Shown: positions 8,107 to 16,396, numbered from the stretch's first letter. The stretch is 64,000 nt of DNA from Shinella granuli (GCF_004341885.1 NZ_SLVX01000021.1:1-64000), one strand, 5' to 3'. The notes: a model not told the origin generated them from the letters alone. Translations and numbers: made by a program.

Positions 8107-9926
8107 TCCGCCGCCTCCTGCGCACGAGCCGCCACATCGAGCACGATCCGGAAGACGGCACCACCATCGGGATGGTTCATGACAGAGAGATTTCCGCCGA
8201 AGTCCTTGATAATATTATATGAAATCGAGAGACCCAGACCGAGCCCCTTGCCCACGCCCTTGGTCGTGAAGAAGGGATCGAAGATGCGATCGGCAATCGC
8301 GGCCGGCACGCCCGGCCCGTGATCACGCACCTCGATGACGACAAGGTCACCTTCACGACGCGCGGAAAGCCGGATCCGCCGGTCATCCAGCCCCTCGACG
8401 GCATCGGCCGCGTTGCTGATGATGTTGACAAGCACCTGCTGCAGGCGGACCGGGCCGGCCTTCACGACGAGGGCCTGCTCATCCAGCTCGATCACCAGCT
8501 TCGCATCCGCCGTCTTCAGCCGCGGCGTGACGATCTCCATCGTGTCGGCGATGACATCGGGCAAGGGAACCGCGCCGAGCTTCTCGTTCGGCTTGCGGGC
8601 GAAATTGCGTAAGTGACGGCTTATGGAAGCCATGCGATCGACAAGGGCGGAAATGCGGCGGACATTGTCCTGCGCTTCGGGCACGCGGCCGCGATCGATC
8701 AGCAGGGCCGCGCTGTCCGCATAGGTTTTCGCCGCGGCGAGCGGCTGGTTGAACTCATGGGAGAGGGCGGCCGACATCTGGCCGAGACCGGCGAGCTTGC
8801 CGGCCTGGATGAGATCCGCCTGCGTCTTGCGCAGTTCCTGCTCGGTCAGCCGCCGCTCGGCGATTTCAAGTTCGATCTGCTCGTTGACACGGGCAAGGTC
8901 GGCGGTGCGCTCCTCGACGCGGCGTTCCAGCTCGTTGCGGGCCTCTTCCTGCAGCCGCAACCGCTCCACGACCCGGGCGCGGCGCTGCCAGAGCACGGCA
9001 AGCCCCAGGCCGGCAAGGCAGATGAACAGCAGGATGGCGATAAGGGCAGTGCGGGCCTGCGTGCGCACCGAGGCCGTGTCGAGCAGCACGTTCACGGTCC
9101 AGTCGGCCTCAGGCATGTAGTGCGAGAGCCGGAGATATTCCCGCGTCGTGCCCTCACCGTCGATCCGCATCAACTGTTGACCGTAGTAAACACTCTCGGT
9201 GACGGGAAGGGGCTTCAATTCCGCTTCGGCGTAGCGCCGCGAGGCCTGGGTGCGGGCGAGGCGAGGGGCGTCGAGCGGCAGGATGCCGTTATAGAGCCAG
9301 GCCTCGTTTCCCGTCATGAAGATGATGCCTTCGGGGTCGGCGACGAAGATCTCGTATTCGCCGCCGCGCCACGAGGCCTCGATGGTGTCGATGTCCACCT
9401 TGAAGACGATGACGCCGAGGATCGCGCCGCCGACCTCGACCGGAGAGGAGAAATAATAGCCCCGCTTCAGCGACGTCGTGCCGAGTGCGTAGAACCGCGC
9501 CTGCCGGCCCGCAATCGCATCCTGGAAATAGGGACGATAGTCAAAATTCTGGCCGACGAAGGTGCCCGGCGTCTCATAATTGCTGGCCGCGATCGTGTTA
9601 CCGTCCGGCGTCATGACATAGATATCGGACGATTCCAGCAGGCCGTTGATTTCCTTGAGATATTGATTGGCGGTCCGGCGCAGCTCCGCATCCGACGGCG
9701 CCTGGAGCAGGGCTTCTATATCGTCGTGATCGGCGATCAGCGCGGGCAGGGGCTCGTAGCGGCTGAGATGCCCGCCAAGCGCAGCCACCGCAAGGCGAAG
9801 CGTCGTGCCGGCCTGCAAGGAGGCTTCGTCCATGTAGCTGCGGGTCAGCAGCGCGCCGCCTTGCAGGATGGTGAGCACCACGACGATCGGCAGGATCACG
9901 AAGGCCAGGGCATGACGCAATTTCAC
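8103..9926 (-). CDS. DctB-like sensor histidine kinase
   Basis: 607 residues, GTG start. First TM helix at about 8-26, large periplasmic double-Cache-type sensor region (27-290, with YRPYFQDAIAG and GYYFSSPVEVGG motifs as in DctB), second TM at about 293-313, then a coiled coil (ERRVEERTADLARVNEQIELEIAERR) and a HisKA domain with phospho-His390 in ALSHEFNQPLAAAK. The HATPase domain has N, G1 and G2 boxes (NIISNAADAVEG, DHGPGVP, GKGLGLGLS). It probably senses an extracytoplasmic carboxylate and phosphorylates the adjacent regulator to control tctCBA. Confidence 0.9.
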   Translation of the reverse strand: MKLRHALAFVILPIVVVLTILQGGALLTRSYMDEASLQAGTTLRLAVAALGGHLSRYEPLPALIADHDDIEALLQAPSDAELRRTANQYLKEINGLLESSDIYVMTPDGNTIAASNYETPGTFVGQNFDYRPYFQDAIAGRQARFYALGTTSLKRGYYFSSPVEVGGAILGVIVFKVDIDTIEASWRGGEYEIFVADPEGIIFMTGNEAWLYNGILPLDAPRLARTQASRRYAEAELKPLPVTESVYYGQQLMRIDGEGTTREYLRLSHYMPEADWTVNVLLDTASVRTQARTALIAILLFICLAGLGLAVLWQRRARVVERLRLQEEARNELERRVEERTADLARVNEQIELEIAERRLTEQELRKTQADLIQAGKLAGLGQMSAALSHEFNQPLAAAKTYADSAALLIDRGRVPEAQDNVRRISALVDRMASISRHLRNFARKPNEKLGAVPLPDVIADTMEIVTPRLKTADAKLVIELDEQALVVKAGPVRLQQVLVNIISNAADAVEGLDDRRIRLSARREGDLVVIEVRDHGPGVPAAIADRIFDPFFTTKGVGKGLGLGLSISYNIIKDFGGNLSVMNHPDGGAVFRIVLDVAARAQEAAE

Positions 9927-10005
9927 GGAACGACGGCTCCTCTCCGCTTCCTTGCGGCCGGATGGCCGCGGCCCATCCTACTGAGCCGGGTCCATCTTTC
10001 CTAGA

Positions 10006-10026
10006 GGGGAGGGGAGGGGAGGGGGG
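10006..10026 (+). other. G-quadruplex motif
   Basis: Four runs of G separated by single A residues (G4-A-G4-A-G4-A-G6) on the plus strand, in the 103-bp gap between the start of the sensor kinase gene and the end of the UPF0303 gene. The repeat is far tighter than chance and fits the canonical intrastrand G-quadruplex pattern. It is C-rich in the kinase transcript sense. Confidence 0.75.
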
Positions 10027-10029
10027 ACG

Positions 10030-10530
10030 CTAGTCCGGCAACCTGCTGTCGCCAAGGTCGATGTTCAGGAAGCCGGCGATCGCGTCGCTGACGATGGCAT
10101 GATCGATACGCTGCGGCACGCCCGAAACGGTGACCGCCCCGACGCAGCCGAGGTCGGCGACGAAGAGCGGGAAACTGCCGCCATGCACCGCGAAGTCGGC
10201 ATGCGGAAAATTGTGCACCTCCTCCTGGTCGCGGCCGGTCAGGGCAAGGCGCCGCCCAACGAGATAGGAGGAGTGCCAGAGCCGCAGCACGGTGTTGCGC
10301 TTGCGGCGGATCCACTCGACATTGTCGGTCGCGGTGCCGGGGAGGGCGCAATGAAACAGGGGCCGGTCGCGCAGGGAAATGTCGATCGCAACACCGGCGC
10401 CGCGGGCCAATGCCGTTTCGCGCACCCGGTTGCCGAGCGCCCAGGCATCGTCCGGGCTGAACCGGCTGAACCGGAGAAGACGCTCCTGCTCCTCCAGCCG
10501 GCGAATGTCGTCCGCGATCGTCTCCGTCAT
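10030..10530 (-). CDS. UPF0303 / heme-degrading-domain (GlcG/HbpS-like) protein
   Basis: 166 residues with the HbpS/GlcG-type fold signature: WALGNRVRETALARGAGVAIDI near the N-terminus, RDRPLFHCALPG, and GGSFPLFV...GAVTVSGVPQ near the C-terminus. The family includes heme-binding proteins and UPF0303 members of unknown function. No signal peptide, so it is cytoplasmic. RBS GGGAGAAAACG precedes the ATG. Divergent from a LysE exporter gene, with an FNR/FixK-like box between them. Physiological role unknown. Confidence 0.8.
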   Translation of the reverse strand: MTETIADDIRRLEEQERLLRFSRFSPDDAWALGNRVRETALARGAGVAIDISLRDRPLFHCALPGTATDNVEWIRRKRNTVLRLWHSSYLVGRRLALTGRDQEEVHNFPHADFAVHGGSFPLFVADLGCVGAVTVSGVPQRIDHAIVSDAIAGFLNIDLGDSRLPD

Positions 10531-10602
10531 CGTTTTCTCCCTCGCGTGGTTTCGCAGCGATCCTTACCGGGAGTTCGCCTGCGAAGGAAGATGCCGTCGC
10601 TC

Positions 10603-10616
10603 TTGACGGAGATCAA
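10603..10616. promoter_or_regulatory. FNR/FixK/NnrR-type box
   Basis: TTGACGGAGATCAA matches the TTGA-N6-TCAA anaerobox (TTGAC-N4-ATCAA). It lies in the divergent promoter region, about 73 bp upstream of the UPF0303 start and 64 bp upstream of the lysE-type start. It suggests oxygen- or NO-linked control of one or both genes; match by eye only. Confidence 0.5.
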
Positions 10617-10679
10617 GGCCGCGGTGCAGGAAGACCCTAGGGTGGAACCGTTCAGATCCTTCCGACCCGTGGAACACTC

Positions 10680-11261
10680 ATGCCGGACAGCCTTTTCATC
10701 GTCGCCATCCTTGCGCTGCTGCTCACGCCCGGACCGACCAACACCCTGCTGACGGTCGGCGCCGCCGCGCGCGGATTCCGGTCGAGCCTTCCGCTTCTCA
10801 TCGGCGAACTTGCGGGCTATCTCGCAGTCGTCGTGCCGCTGGCGACGATCGCCGCCTCTCTGCTGGAAGGACGCCCGGCACTTGCCAGCGCTCTTCGCCT
10901 TGCGGCCGCCTTGTGGGTGCTGTTCCTCGCCATCCGGCTTTGGCGGGTTTCGGCCATTCAGAAGAACCCGGACAGCGCTTCGGCGGTGACGGTCGGTCAG
11001 GTCTTCCTGACGACCCTTCTCAACCCGAAGGCGCCGATCATCGGGCTCGTCATCATGCCGCATGGTCCGCTCGCGCAGATCGCACCGGCCATCGGGCTGT
11101 TCAGCCTCCTGGTCGCCGGCGCCGGCACGAGCTTCCTCGTTCTCGGCAGTCTCATCGGCCGCGCGCCGGTCCTGTCGCCGCAACTGGTCTATCGCGTTGC
11201 GGCGATCTGCCTCGGCGTCTTCTCGCTCGGTCTCGCCGGAAGTGCCTCCGGCCTTATCTGA
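10680..11261 (+). CDS. LysE/RhtB family amino-acid exporter
   Basis: 193-residue membrane protein with about six hydrophobic segments and the family hallmark near the N-terminus (LLLTPGPTNTLL). The conserved middle stretch LLNPKAPIIG is also typical. LysE-family translocators export basic or small neutral amino acids or their analogues. Length is slightly short of the usual 200-210. No cognate LysR-type regulator is next to it, so the substrate is open. Confidence 0.85.
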   Translation: MPDSLFIVAILALLLTPGPTNTLLTVGAAARGFRSSLPLLIGELAGYLAVVVPLATIAASLLEGRPALASALRLAAALWVLFLAIRLWRVSAIQKNPDSASAVTVGQVFLTTLLNPKAPIIGLVIMPHGPLAQIAPAIGLFSLLVAGAGTSFLVLGSLIGRAPVLSPQLVYRVAAICLGVFSLGLAGSASGLI

Positions 11262-11263
11262 AA

Positions 11264-11557
11264 TCAGGCTTCGTCGGCCTGGTGCAGCCGCATGAGTTCC
11301 TGCTGCACTTCGTCCTGAAAGGCGAAGACGGCGGCCCGCGCCTGGTTTTCGCTCGATCCGAGCTTCTGCAGTTCGGCTGCCAGTTCACGGCACACCTTCA
11401 ACCAGTATAGCCGGGCATCCTCACCGTGCAGGCCGTCCAGTTCACCCGCGCAGCGGCGAACATGGGCCGTCCGACGTTCGGCGGGAAACGGGACGACCGG
11501 TCCATTCTCATTGGCAACAGAACGGCGGCGCGGCTGGATCGCGGCATATGGTGGCAT
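11264..11557 (-). CDS. DUF6074-like small protein
   Basis: 97 residues, soluble, charged. The core VVPFPAERRTAHVRRCAGEL followed by YWLKVCRELAAELQKLG resembles small rhizobial proteins grouped as DUF6074, which are common on plasmids. RBS AAGGAAG lies upstream of the ATG. It is the last gene before repC. Convergent with lysE (2-bp gap). No function is known. Confidence 0.65.
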   Translation of the reverse strand: MPPYAAIQPRRRSVANENGPVVPFPAERRTAHVRRCAGELDGLHGEDARLYWLKVCRELAAELQKLGSSENQARAAVFAFQDEVQQELMRLHQADEA

Positions 11558-11650
11558 TGATTCGGGCTTCCTTGTCTTCCCCCCATGATTAGGGAAGCCA
11601 TGGTTAATGCCCGGTTTCCAAAGTGAATTTCCTGTGCCGCCATGGCATCG

Positions 11651-12973
11651 TCACCCTGCCTGCCGCGCCGTTTTCTCATTTGCCCGGACGAGCGCCATCA
11701 GCATCGGCCCGAGGGAAAATTCGCCGCGTTCCGCCCGCCGGGTGAGATCGCGCAGATAACCGCCCGCCGAGTTGATGTGTCCGGCCCGCTCGAGAATGCA
11801 GGCGATGACCGTCGCTGCATTCTCCGGCCCGAGGATCGCGCAGGCATTCTCATAGGCCGAGGCGCTGACCGCCAGCATCGAGCGCACCACCACGGCCGCC
11901 GTCAACAGATCGCGCCAGCTCGAAATCGCGCCGCCCGGACCAAAGGCCGCGATTTCCGGGCAGGCTTGCAGCACAAGGCCCAGCGGATAGGGTTTGAGCG
12001 CATCCGAAACATTCGCCGGCTGTGGGTGAACCCCTTTTGCCGGGGTCGGCAGGTCGACGGGCCATTGCGAATAGCGCCCGTTCGTCTTTTCATCTCCATC
12101 ATCGTGCCGCACAGCCATCCGCTCCCCTTCTGCCTCGGCATCGCCGCCCTGCTTCGTTTCGAAGCGAGGTTCAAAGTCAGAGGATGAGTCGGGTTTTGAA
12201 TTCTGTTTGTGCCGCTCAGTTTGGTCGGCATTGCCCGCCGTTTTTTGCAAAATAACTTGCTCTTCCAGGCACTTGAGGATTTCCACGCGCAGCTTTTCCA
12301 GGCATGCGAGGATCGGCGACAGGGTTTCGGGTGTCGGGACGCGCGGCAAGACCCGGATCTGCTGGCGATATTCCGCCTCGTAGCGCATCCAGTCCCCGGA
12401 AAGCCCATCTTCCAGGGCCGTCTCGATCAGCTTGGCGATATCGCGACGAACGAGGGTCACACGCTCCCGCAAGCGCTGCAACAACAGGCGCTCGGCAACG
12501 ACCTGCGCGGCGAGGTTCTCGATCTCCCCCGCCCGGGCAAGCAAGGGCGCGAGCGAGAAGCCGAAGGCCTCGTCGATCGACCCCTGCTGGTCGCGCCGCA
12601 CATAGCGCTTGCCGTTCGGGCTGTCGCGCCGCATCAGCAGGCCGCCTTCCACCAGCGCGGCGAGGTGCCGGCGCAGCGTGGTTTCCGCCATGCCATGCGT
12701 GCGCAGCGAAAGCTGGGCGTTCGAGGGGAACACCACCATGCCGTCACCACCGGAAAGCTCGGTTTTCGGGTAGAAGCTCATCAGCGCATTCAGCACCGAA
12801 AGCGCCCGGTCGCTGATGCCCAGCTTCGGCCGCGCTTCGCAGAGCCAGCGGTACAGCTTCCACTTGTCCACGCTCGCATCCGGCGGGACCGTCTTTGCGA
12901 TCGCCTGGCTTGCGAGCATGCCAAGCGTCATCGCCCGCCGCCCAAAGGGCGTCGTTATGCCGTCCGTCTCCAT
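11651..12973 (-). CDS. repC: Replication initiator RepC
   Basis: 440-residue RepC, the origin-binding initiator of repABC replicons. Typical features are the N-terminal winged-helix stretch (WKLYRWLCEARPKLGISDRALSVLNAL split at 30-65, then FPSNAQLSLRTHGMAETTLRRHL) and the conserved C-terminal AGGYLRDLTRRAERGEFSLG motif. The origin of replication of repABC plasmids lies inside repC. Third gene of repABC, separated from repB by 156 bp carrying the antisense RNA gene. RBS AAGGTGAAG lies before the ATG. The linker at about 240-300 is low-complexity and variable, as in other RepC proteins. Confidence 0.95.
   Translation of the reverse strand: METDGITTPFGRRAMTLGMLASQAIAKTVPPDASVDKWKLYRWLCEARPKLGISDRALSVLNALMSFYPKTELSGGDGMVVFPSNAQLSLRTHGMAETTLRRHLAALVEGGLLMRRDSPNGKRYVRRDQQGSIDEAFGFSLAPLLARAGEIENLAAQVVAERLLLQRLRERVTLVRRDIAKLIETALEDGLSGDWMRYEAEYRQQIRVLPRVPTPETLSPILACLEKLRVEILKCLEEQVILQKTAGNADQTERHKQNSKPDSSSDFEPRFETKQGGDAEAEGERMAVRHDDGDEKTNGRYSQWPVDLPTPAKGVHPQPANVSDALKPYPLGLVLQACPEIAAFGPGGAISSWRDLLTAAVVVRSMLAVSASAYENACAILGPENAATVIACILERAGHINSAGGYLRDLTRRAERGEFSLGPMLMALVRANEKTARQAG
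12175..12270. other. Candidate oriV inside repC
   Basis: The central part of repC (codons about 235-265) is the most AT-rich stretch of the gene, with the tract GTTTTTTGCAAAATAACTTG near 12240. In characterised repABC plasmids the origin maps to an AT-rich segment within repC. Position is inferred from that precedent, not from a consensus. Confidence 0.4.
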
Positions 12974-13033
12974 GTCTCTTCACCTTTCAACAGGCAAAAG
13001 AGACCCCATCACCGGAACCGGCGCCAAAAAGGC

Positions 13034-13062
13034 TTGACTGTGATTCGGGGAAGTGCGATTCT
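13034..13062 (+). promoter_or_regulatory. Promoter of the counter-transcribed RNA
   Basis: TTGACT (13034-13039), 17-bp spacer, GATTCT (13057-13062) on the strand opposite to repABC, in the repB-repC gap. This is a near-consensus sigma-70 promoter in the position where all repABC plasmids place the ctRNA promoter. Confidence 0.75.
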
Positions 13063-13068
13063 CAGGCT

Positions 13069-13120
13069 GCTAAACGATGAGAAGGGCTTCCGCGACGGTA
13101 ACGTTGAGGGGGCCTTTTTC
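13069..13120 (+). ncRNA. Counter-transcribed antisense RNA (incompatibility RNA) between repB and repC
   Basis: Inferred RNA of about 50 nt starting about 7 nt after the GATTCT box and ending in an imperfect hairpin (AAGGGCTTCC near 13082-13091 with GGGGGCC at 13107-13113) followed by TTTTTCTTTT. Size, position and orientation match the small antisense RNA (ctRNA, incA/repE) that blocks RepC translation by inducing a terminator-like fold in the repABC leader. It would set copy number and incompatibility group. Confidence 0.75.
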
Positions 13121-13124
13121 TTTT
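13082..13124 (+). terminator. Terminator of the antisense RNA
   Basis: Imperfect stem (AAGG-C..CC pairing with GG..G-CCTT) followed by an almost uninterrupted T-run at 13114-13124, just before the repB stop codon. Gives a ctRNA of the usual size. Confidence 0.65.
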
Positions 13125-13129
13125 GCGGA

Positions 13130-14158
13130 TCAATCTCCTGATTTCTGTGCATTTTCCGTCCGGAACGCCTCGTAGAGACGGTCCAGGTTCTGGGTGATGT
13201 AGGCGCCGAATGCCGCGGCATCCGCGGATTTCAGCGCAATCGTGTACTGGCGGCCGGTGGTCTTGATGCTGGCGCGTACTGGGCCGTCCTTGCGCACCCA
13301 TTCGGCCGGCGCGGGCCTGGCAACGGCCTCCGGAGCCTCCTTGCGGGCGAGATGGCTGCTGACGAGGTTGAAGCGGTCCTCCGGCGCCCGGGTCTTCACC
13401 CGCTCGCGTGCCAGGAATTCCACCGCCTTGTCCTCGTTTTCGGGCGTGTCGAAGCGGGTGGCCAGCTCATGCCAGCGGTCACGGCCGATGGCGAGCGCCG
13501 GGCCGATTCCGGCCCGCACCGCCTTGGGAATGCGGTTCACCACCGAGAGCATCTTGGACACGGTCGTCTTGTCCGCGCTCAGCGCCGCCATGATCGTCTC
13601 GCGGTCGAAGCCGCGCGCCTCCAGTTCGCCGGCAAAGGTCGCCCGTTCGAGGAAGGAGAGATCGGCGCGCGCACTGTTCTCCTGGCCCTGCGCGATGACA
13701 TGGTCACGGTCGGTCAGCGCCTTGACGACGGCGCGGACGGGCCGCCCGAGCAGGCGGGCTGCCTTGGCGCGGCGGTGGCCGAAGGCGATCTGGTAGATGC
13801 CGCTCTTCGTCGGGTGCGGGCGCACGAGGATCGGCGAATCCTGCCCGCGCACGCGCATGGCCTCGACCAGTTCGCGGAACTGCTCGTCCGAATGGGCGAG
13901 GCGGTCGGAGATGAAGGATTCCTCGATCTGGTCCGGTTCGAGCTCGATGACGACCTCGCCGGCCGTCAGCTTCGCCTCGATCTCCTTCGCCGCATCCGCC
14001 TTGGCGGCCAGCGCATCGATGCTGCGTGTGACGGCGCCGAGCGCGCCGATGCCCTTGTAGGTCACATGCTGGCGCGGCTCGTCATTGACGGGGTTTACCG
14101 GCGTCAACTTCTCCGAGGCCGGCGACATCAGGTTGGAAAGAACGTTCTTGCGCGCCAT
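13130..14158 (-). CDS. repB: Partition protein RepB (ParB family)
   Basis: 342-residue centromere-binding protein. Starts MARKNVLSNL as in other RepB proteins. It contains the ParB/Spo0J N-terminal box (ILVRPHPTKSGIYQIAFGHR, then RRAKAA) at about 105-130 and a helix-turn-helix region (DRETIMAALSADKTTVSKML). With RepA it segregates the replicon and represses the repABC promoter. The chosen ATG is 2 bp after the repA stop; an alternative ATG 15 bp upstream would overlap repA. Confidence 0.94.
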   Translation of the reverse strand: MARKNVLSNLMSPASEKLTPVNPVNDEPRQHVTYKGIGALGAVTRSIDALAAKADAAKEIEAKLTAGEVVIELEPDQIEESFISDRLAHSDEQFRELVEAMRVRGQDSPILVRPHPTKSGIYQIAFGHRRAKAARLLGRPVRAVVKALTDRDHVIAQGQENSARADLSFLERATFAGELEARGFDRETIMAALSADKTTVSKMLSVVNRIPKAVRAGIGPALAIGRDRWHELATRFDTPENEDKAVEFLARERVKTRAPEDRFNLVSSHLARKEAPEAVARPAPAEWVRKDGPVRASIKTTGRQYTIALKSADAAAFGAYITQNLDRLYEAFRTENAQKSGD

Positions 14159-14160
14159 GG

Positions 14161-15372
14161 TCAACGCCCCCATGCCTTGTGGATCAGTTCGACGATTTCC
14201 GCATTGACCGCCTCCAGGGATTCGAGCGCTCGGTCATAGGTGGCACGCGTGAACTGGCTCCGGTCGACCTCGTAGAGCGTCTGGTTGGTCAGCGCCGCAT
14301 CGGCGATGGCGACGCTGCGCACCATCGGATTGGTCAGGACATGCTGCTTGAACAGCGAGCGCATGAAGGCGACCATCTGCGTCTGCGGCCCGTCGGCCGG
14401 GTCATAGCGGGTGACGAGGTAGCGCAGCCAGTCGAGGTTCATGTTGCCGCCCGCGCTCTTCAGCGTGTTCAGCACCTCGCCCAGCATCTGCAGGAACTGG
14501 CACATGGACATGACGTCCAGCATCTGCGGGTGCACGGTGATCAGAACCGCCGTCGCGCCGCAGATCGCGCTCATCGTCAGGAAGCCGAGCTGCGGCGGGC
14601 AGTCGATCACCACCACGTCATAGTCGTCGGCAACGGACGACAGCGCCTCGTCGAGCCTTGCGAAGAAGATGCGGCCGTAGTCGCTCCTATCGCCCTGGGC
14701 GAGGACCCGCGGCGTATCGTGCTCGAACTCCATCAGTTCGAGATTGCCCGGCACGATGTCGAGGCCCGGGAAGTTCGTCTTGCGGATGATCTCCTTCAGC
14801 GGCCGCCGCTGGTCGTCGTAGCGGATGGCGCCGTAGAGCGTCTCGTTCTCGTTGACGTCGAATTCCGGCTGGAAACCATGCACCGCCGAAAGGCTCGCCT
14901 GCGGATCGAGATCGACCGCGAGGACCCGGTGTCCGGTGAGCGCGAGATGCTGGGCAAGGTGCGCCGTCGTCGTCGTCTTGCCGGAACCGCCCTTGAAGTT
15001 GACGACCGCGATGACCTGAAGGTGCTCGCCGCCGCGCCGGCGCGGCACGTAGCGCTGGCCGCCGCGGCCGTTCTGCTCCAGATATTCGCGCATCTCCTGC
15101 AACTGCTCGGCCGAATAGGATCGGCGGCCGGAGGGCGTGACCTGCGGCAGCGGCCCCTTGGATTCCAGCGAAAGATTGCGCAGGTAGCCGCTGGTGACGC
15201 CCAGGAACCGGGCGGCCTCGCTCAGCTGGAACTGGCGCAGGTTCTTCTGCGCGACGGGAGGGAACATCTCCAGCCGGTGCTGCTTCAGTTTGTCTGACAG
15301 TTCGTGCGCCTGTCCGATGATCAGTTGATCGACCTCGGAAATTGCCCGTCCGAACGTTGCGGCCATATTCAT
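14161..15372 (-). CDS. repA: Partition ATPase RepA (ParA family)
   Basis: 403-residue ParA-type ATPase. It has an N-terminal HTH for DNA binding and autorepression (FQLSEAARFLGVTSGYLRNL), a deviant Walker A (VVNFKGGSGKTTT), the A' motif VLAVDLDPQASLS and Walker B VVVIDCPPQLG. Start MNMAATFGRAISEVDQLIIG matches other RepA proteins; a second ATG is two codons on. A palindrome overlapping its -10 is the probable autorepression operator. First gene of the replication and partition operon. Confidence 0.95.
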   Translation of the reverse strand: MNMAATFGRAISEVDQLIIGQAHELSDKLKQHRLEMFPPVAQKNLRQFQLSEAARFLGVTSGYLRNLSLESKGPLPQVTPSGRRSYSAEQLQEMREYLEQNGRGGQRYVPRRRGGEHLQVIAVVNFKGGSGKTTTTAHLAQHLALTGHRVLAVDLDPQASLSAVHGFQPEFDVNENETLYGAIRYDDQRRPLKEIIRKTNFPGLDIVPGNLELMEFEHDTPRVLAQGDRSDYGRIFFARLDEALSSVADDYDVVVIDCPPQLGFLTMSAICGATAVLITVHPQMLDVMSMCQFLQMLGEVLNTLKSAGGNMNLDWLRYLVTRYDPADGPQTQMVAFMRSLFKQHVLTNPMVRSVAIADAALTNQTLYEVDRSQFTRATYDRALESLEAVNAEIVELIHKAWGR

Positions 15373-15385
15373 GTCGAGAATCTCA

Positions 15386-15451
15386 AAATGCGATTTCAAA
15401 CCCATTTGCAGGTTTAAATCGCATTTAGACGCGATTCTGATTCGAGGGCAA
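15386..15451 (-). promoter_or_regulatory. repABC promoter with RepA/RepB operator palindrome
   Basis: On the minus strand TTGCCC (15446-15451), 17 bp, CTAAAT (15423-15428) forms a promoter. Overlapping and following it is a large near-perfect inverted repeat: right arm 15411-15426 (GGTTTAAATCGCATTT) and left arm 15386-15402, one extra base in the left arm, 8-bp centre. In other repABC plasmids a palindrome at this place binds RepA with RepB to repress the operon. No separate parS consensus was recognised by eye in the rep region. Confidence 0.75.
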
Positions 15452-15600
15452 GGCAAAAAGGGTTAACGCGCCCGTCGCGGGACGGGGCTGCCACCAGATA
15501 AACCGGACTTTAGCCTATTGACCATTCGCCGCCTATCGGTCTCGCTCGATTCGGCTGGGGAAAACCCGAGAAAATTGCGTTTTTGCCCACAGGCGGCCGC

Positions 15601-15849
15601 TCAGGCCTCGACATAGCCCCGCCTGCGCCGAAGCGCGACCTGCCGCGCAAGCACCGTTTCCGCCTCCGCCAGGGTGGGATAGAGGCTCAGCGCCTGCCGG
15701 CCGCGAGTACCAATGCGCCCCCAGTGGCGCAGCACCGCGACCTCCCCGAAAAGCGTCGGCTCCAGCGACAGCATATAGAAGCGCGCCATGTTGCGCATCG
15801 CATCGATGCGGCGAAAACGATAGGCAGGTAACGAAGGCAGGGTCGACAT
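15601..15849 (-). CDS. WGR domain-containing small protein
   Basis: 82 residues consisting almost entirely of a WGR domain (FYMLSLEPTLFGEVAVLRHW followed by GRIGTRGRQ), with an RRRRGY C-terminal end. WGR domains occur in PARPs, in MolR and in many short plasmid-borne rhizobial proteins, where they may bind nucleic acid; no role is established for stand-alone forms. ATG at 15849 assumed; an in-frame GTG lies 30 bp upstream. Divergent position upstream of repA with a 228-bp gap. Confidence 0.75.
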   Translation of the reverse strand: MSTLPSLPAYRFRRIDAMRNMARFYMLSLEPTLFGEVAVLRHWGRIGTRGRQALSLYPTLAEAETVLARQVALRRRRGYVEA

Positions 15850-15937
15850 GGACACGAGTCTGCCGAAGCGGCGAATCACCGTCCAACGAAAGATATGAAT
15901 CGATCCCGCCCGATCGTTTCACGGGATTGATGGATCA

Positions 15938-16396
15938 TCAGTCTTTTGGCGCACGACGGCGTGCCGGTGCCGCCAGCTTCGCCTCGATCGCGGCAAGGCC
16001 CGCCTCCAGCTGCTTCAGGCCGCCGGTGCCGAGAAGCCCGGCGAGCTCCCGCTCGTAATCACGCGCCAGCACGACCATCTCGCCATAGATGCGCCGTCCC
16101 GCCGGCGTCAGCTCCAGATGCTCGATCCGGCGGTCGTCCAGGTCCTCGCTGCGCTTCAGCCAGCGCTTTTCCTCCAGCGCCCGCACGGCGCGCGACACCT
16201 TCGTCTTGTGCATGCTGGAATTGGCGCCGATCTCCGTCGCCGTCATGCGCCCGTAGGAACCGAGCGCGGCGAGCGCCCGCCATTCCGGCCGCGTCATGCG
16301 GTAGCGCGCGCGGTATTGCGCGGCAAAACGCTGGCTGACCAGCTCGGCCGCCAGGTTGAGCCGGTAGGGCAGGAACGTCTCGAGCTTGAAGTCCAT
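15938..16396 (-). CDS. MarR family regulator of the homogentisate genes (HmgR-like)
   Basis: 152 residues with a winged-helix MarR core ([20 protein letters not shown], then [20 protein letters not shown] and the wing [18 protein letters not shown]). Divergent from hmgA with a shared 82-bp promoter region holding repeated GTTACA motifs. By analogy with other proteobacterial homogentisate operons it probably represses hmgA (and perhaps fahA-maiA) until homogentisate appears. The analogy is inferred from position. Confidence 0.85.
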   Translation of the reverse strand: MDFKLETFLPYRLNLAAELVSQRFAAQYRARYRMTRPEWRALAALGSYGRMTATEIGANSSMHKTKVSRAVRALEEKRWLKRSEDLDDRRIEHLELTPAGRRIYGEMVVLARDYERELAGLLGTGGLKQLEAGLAAIEAKLAAPARRRAPKD

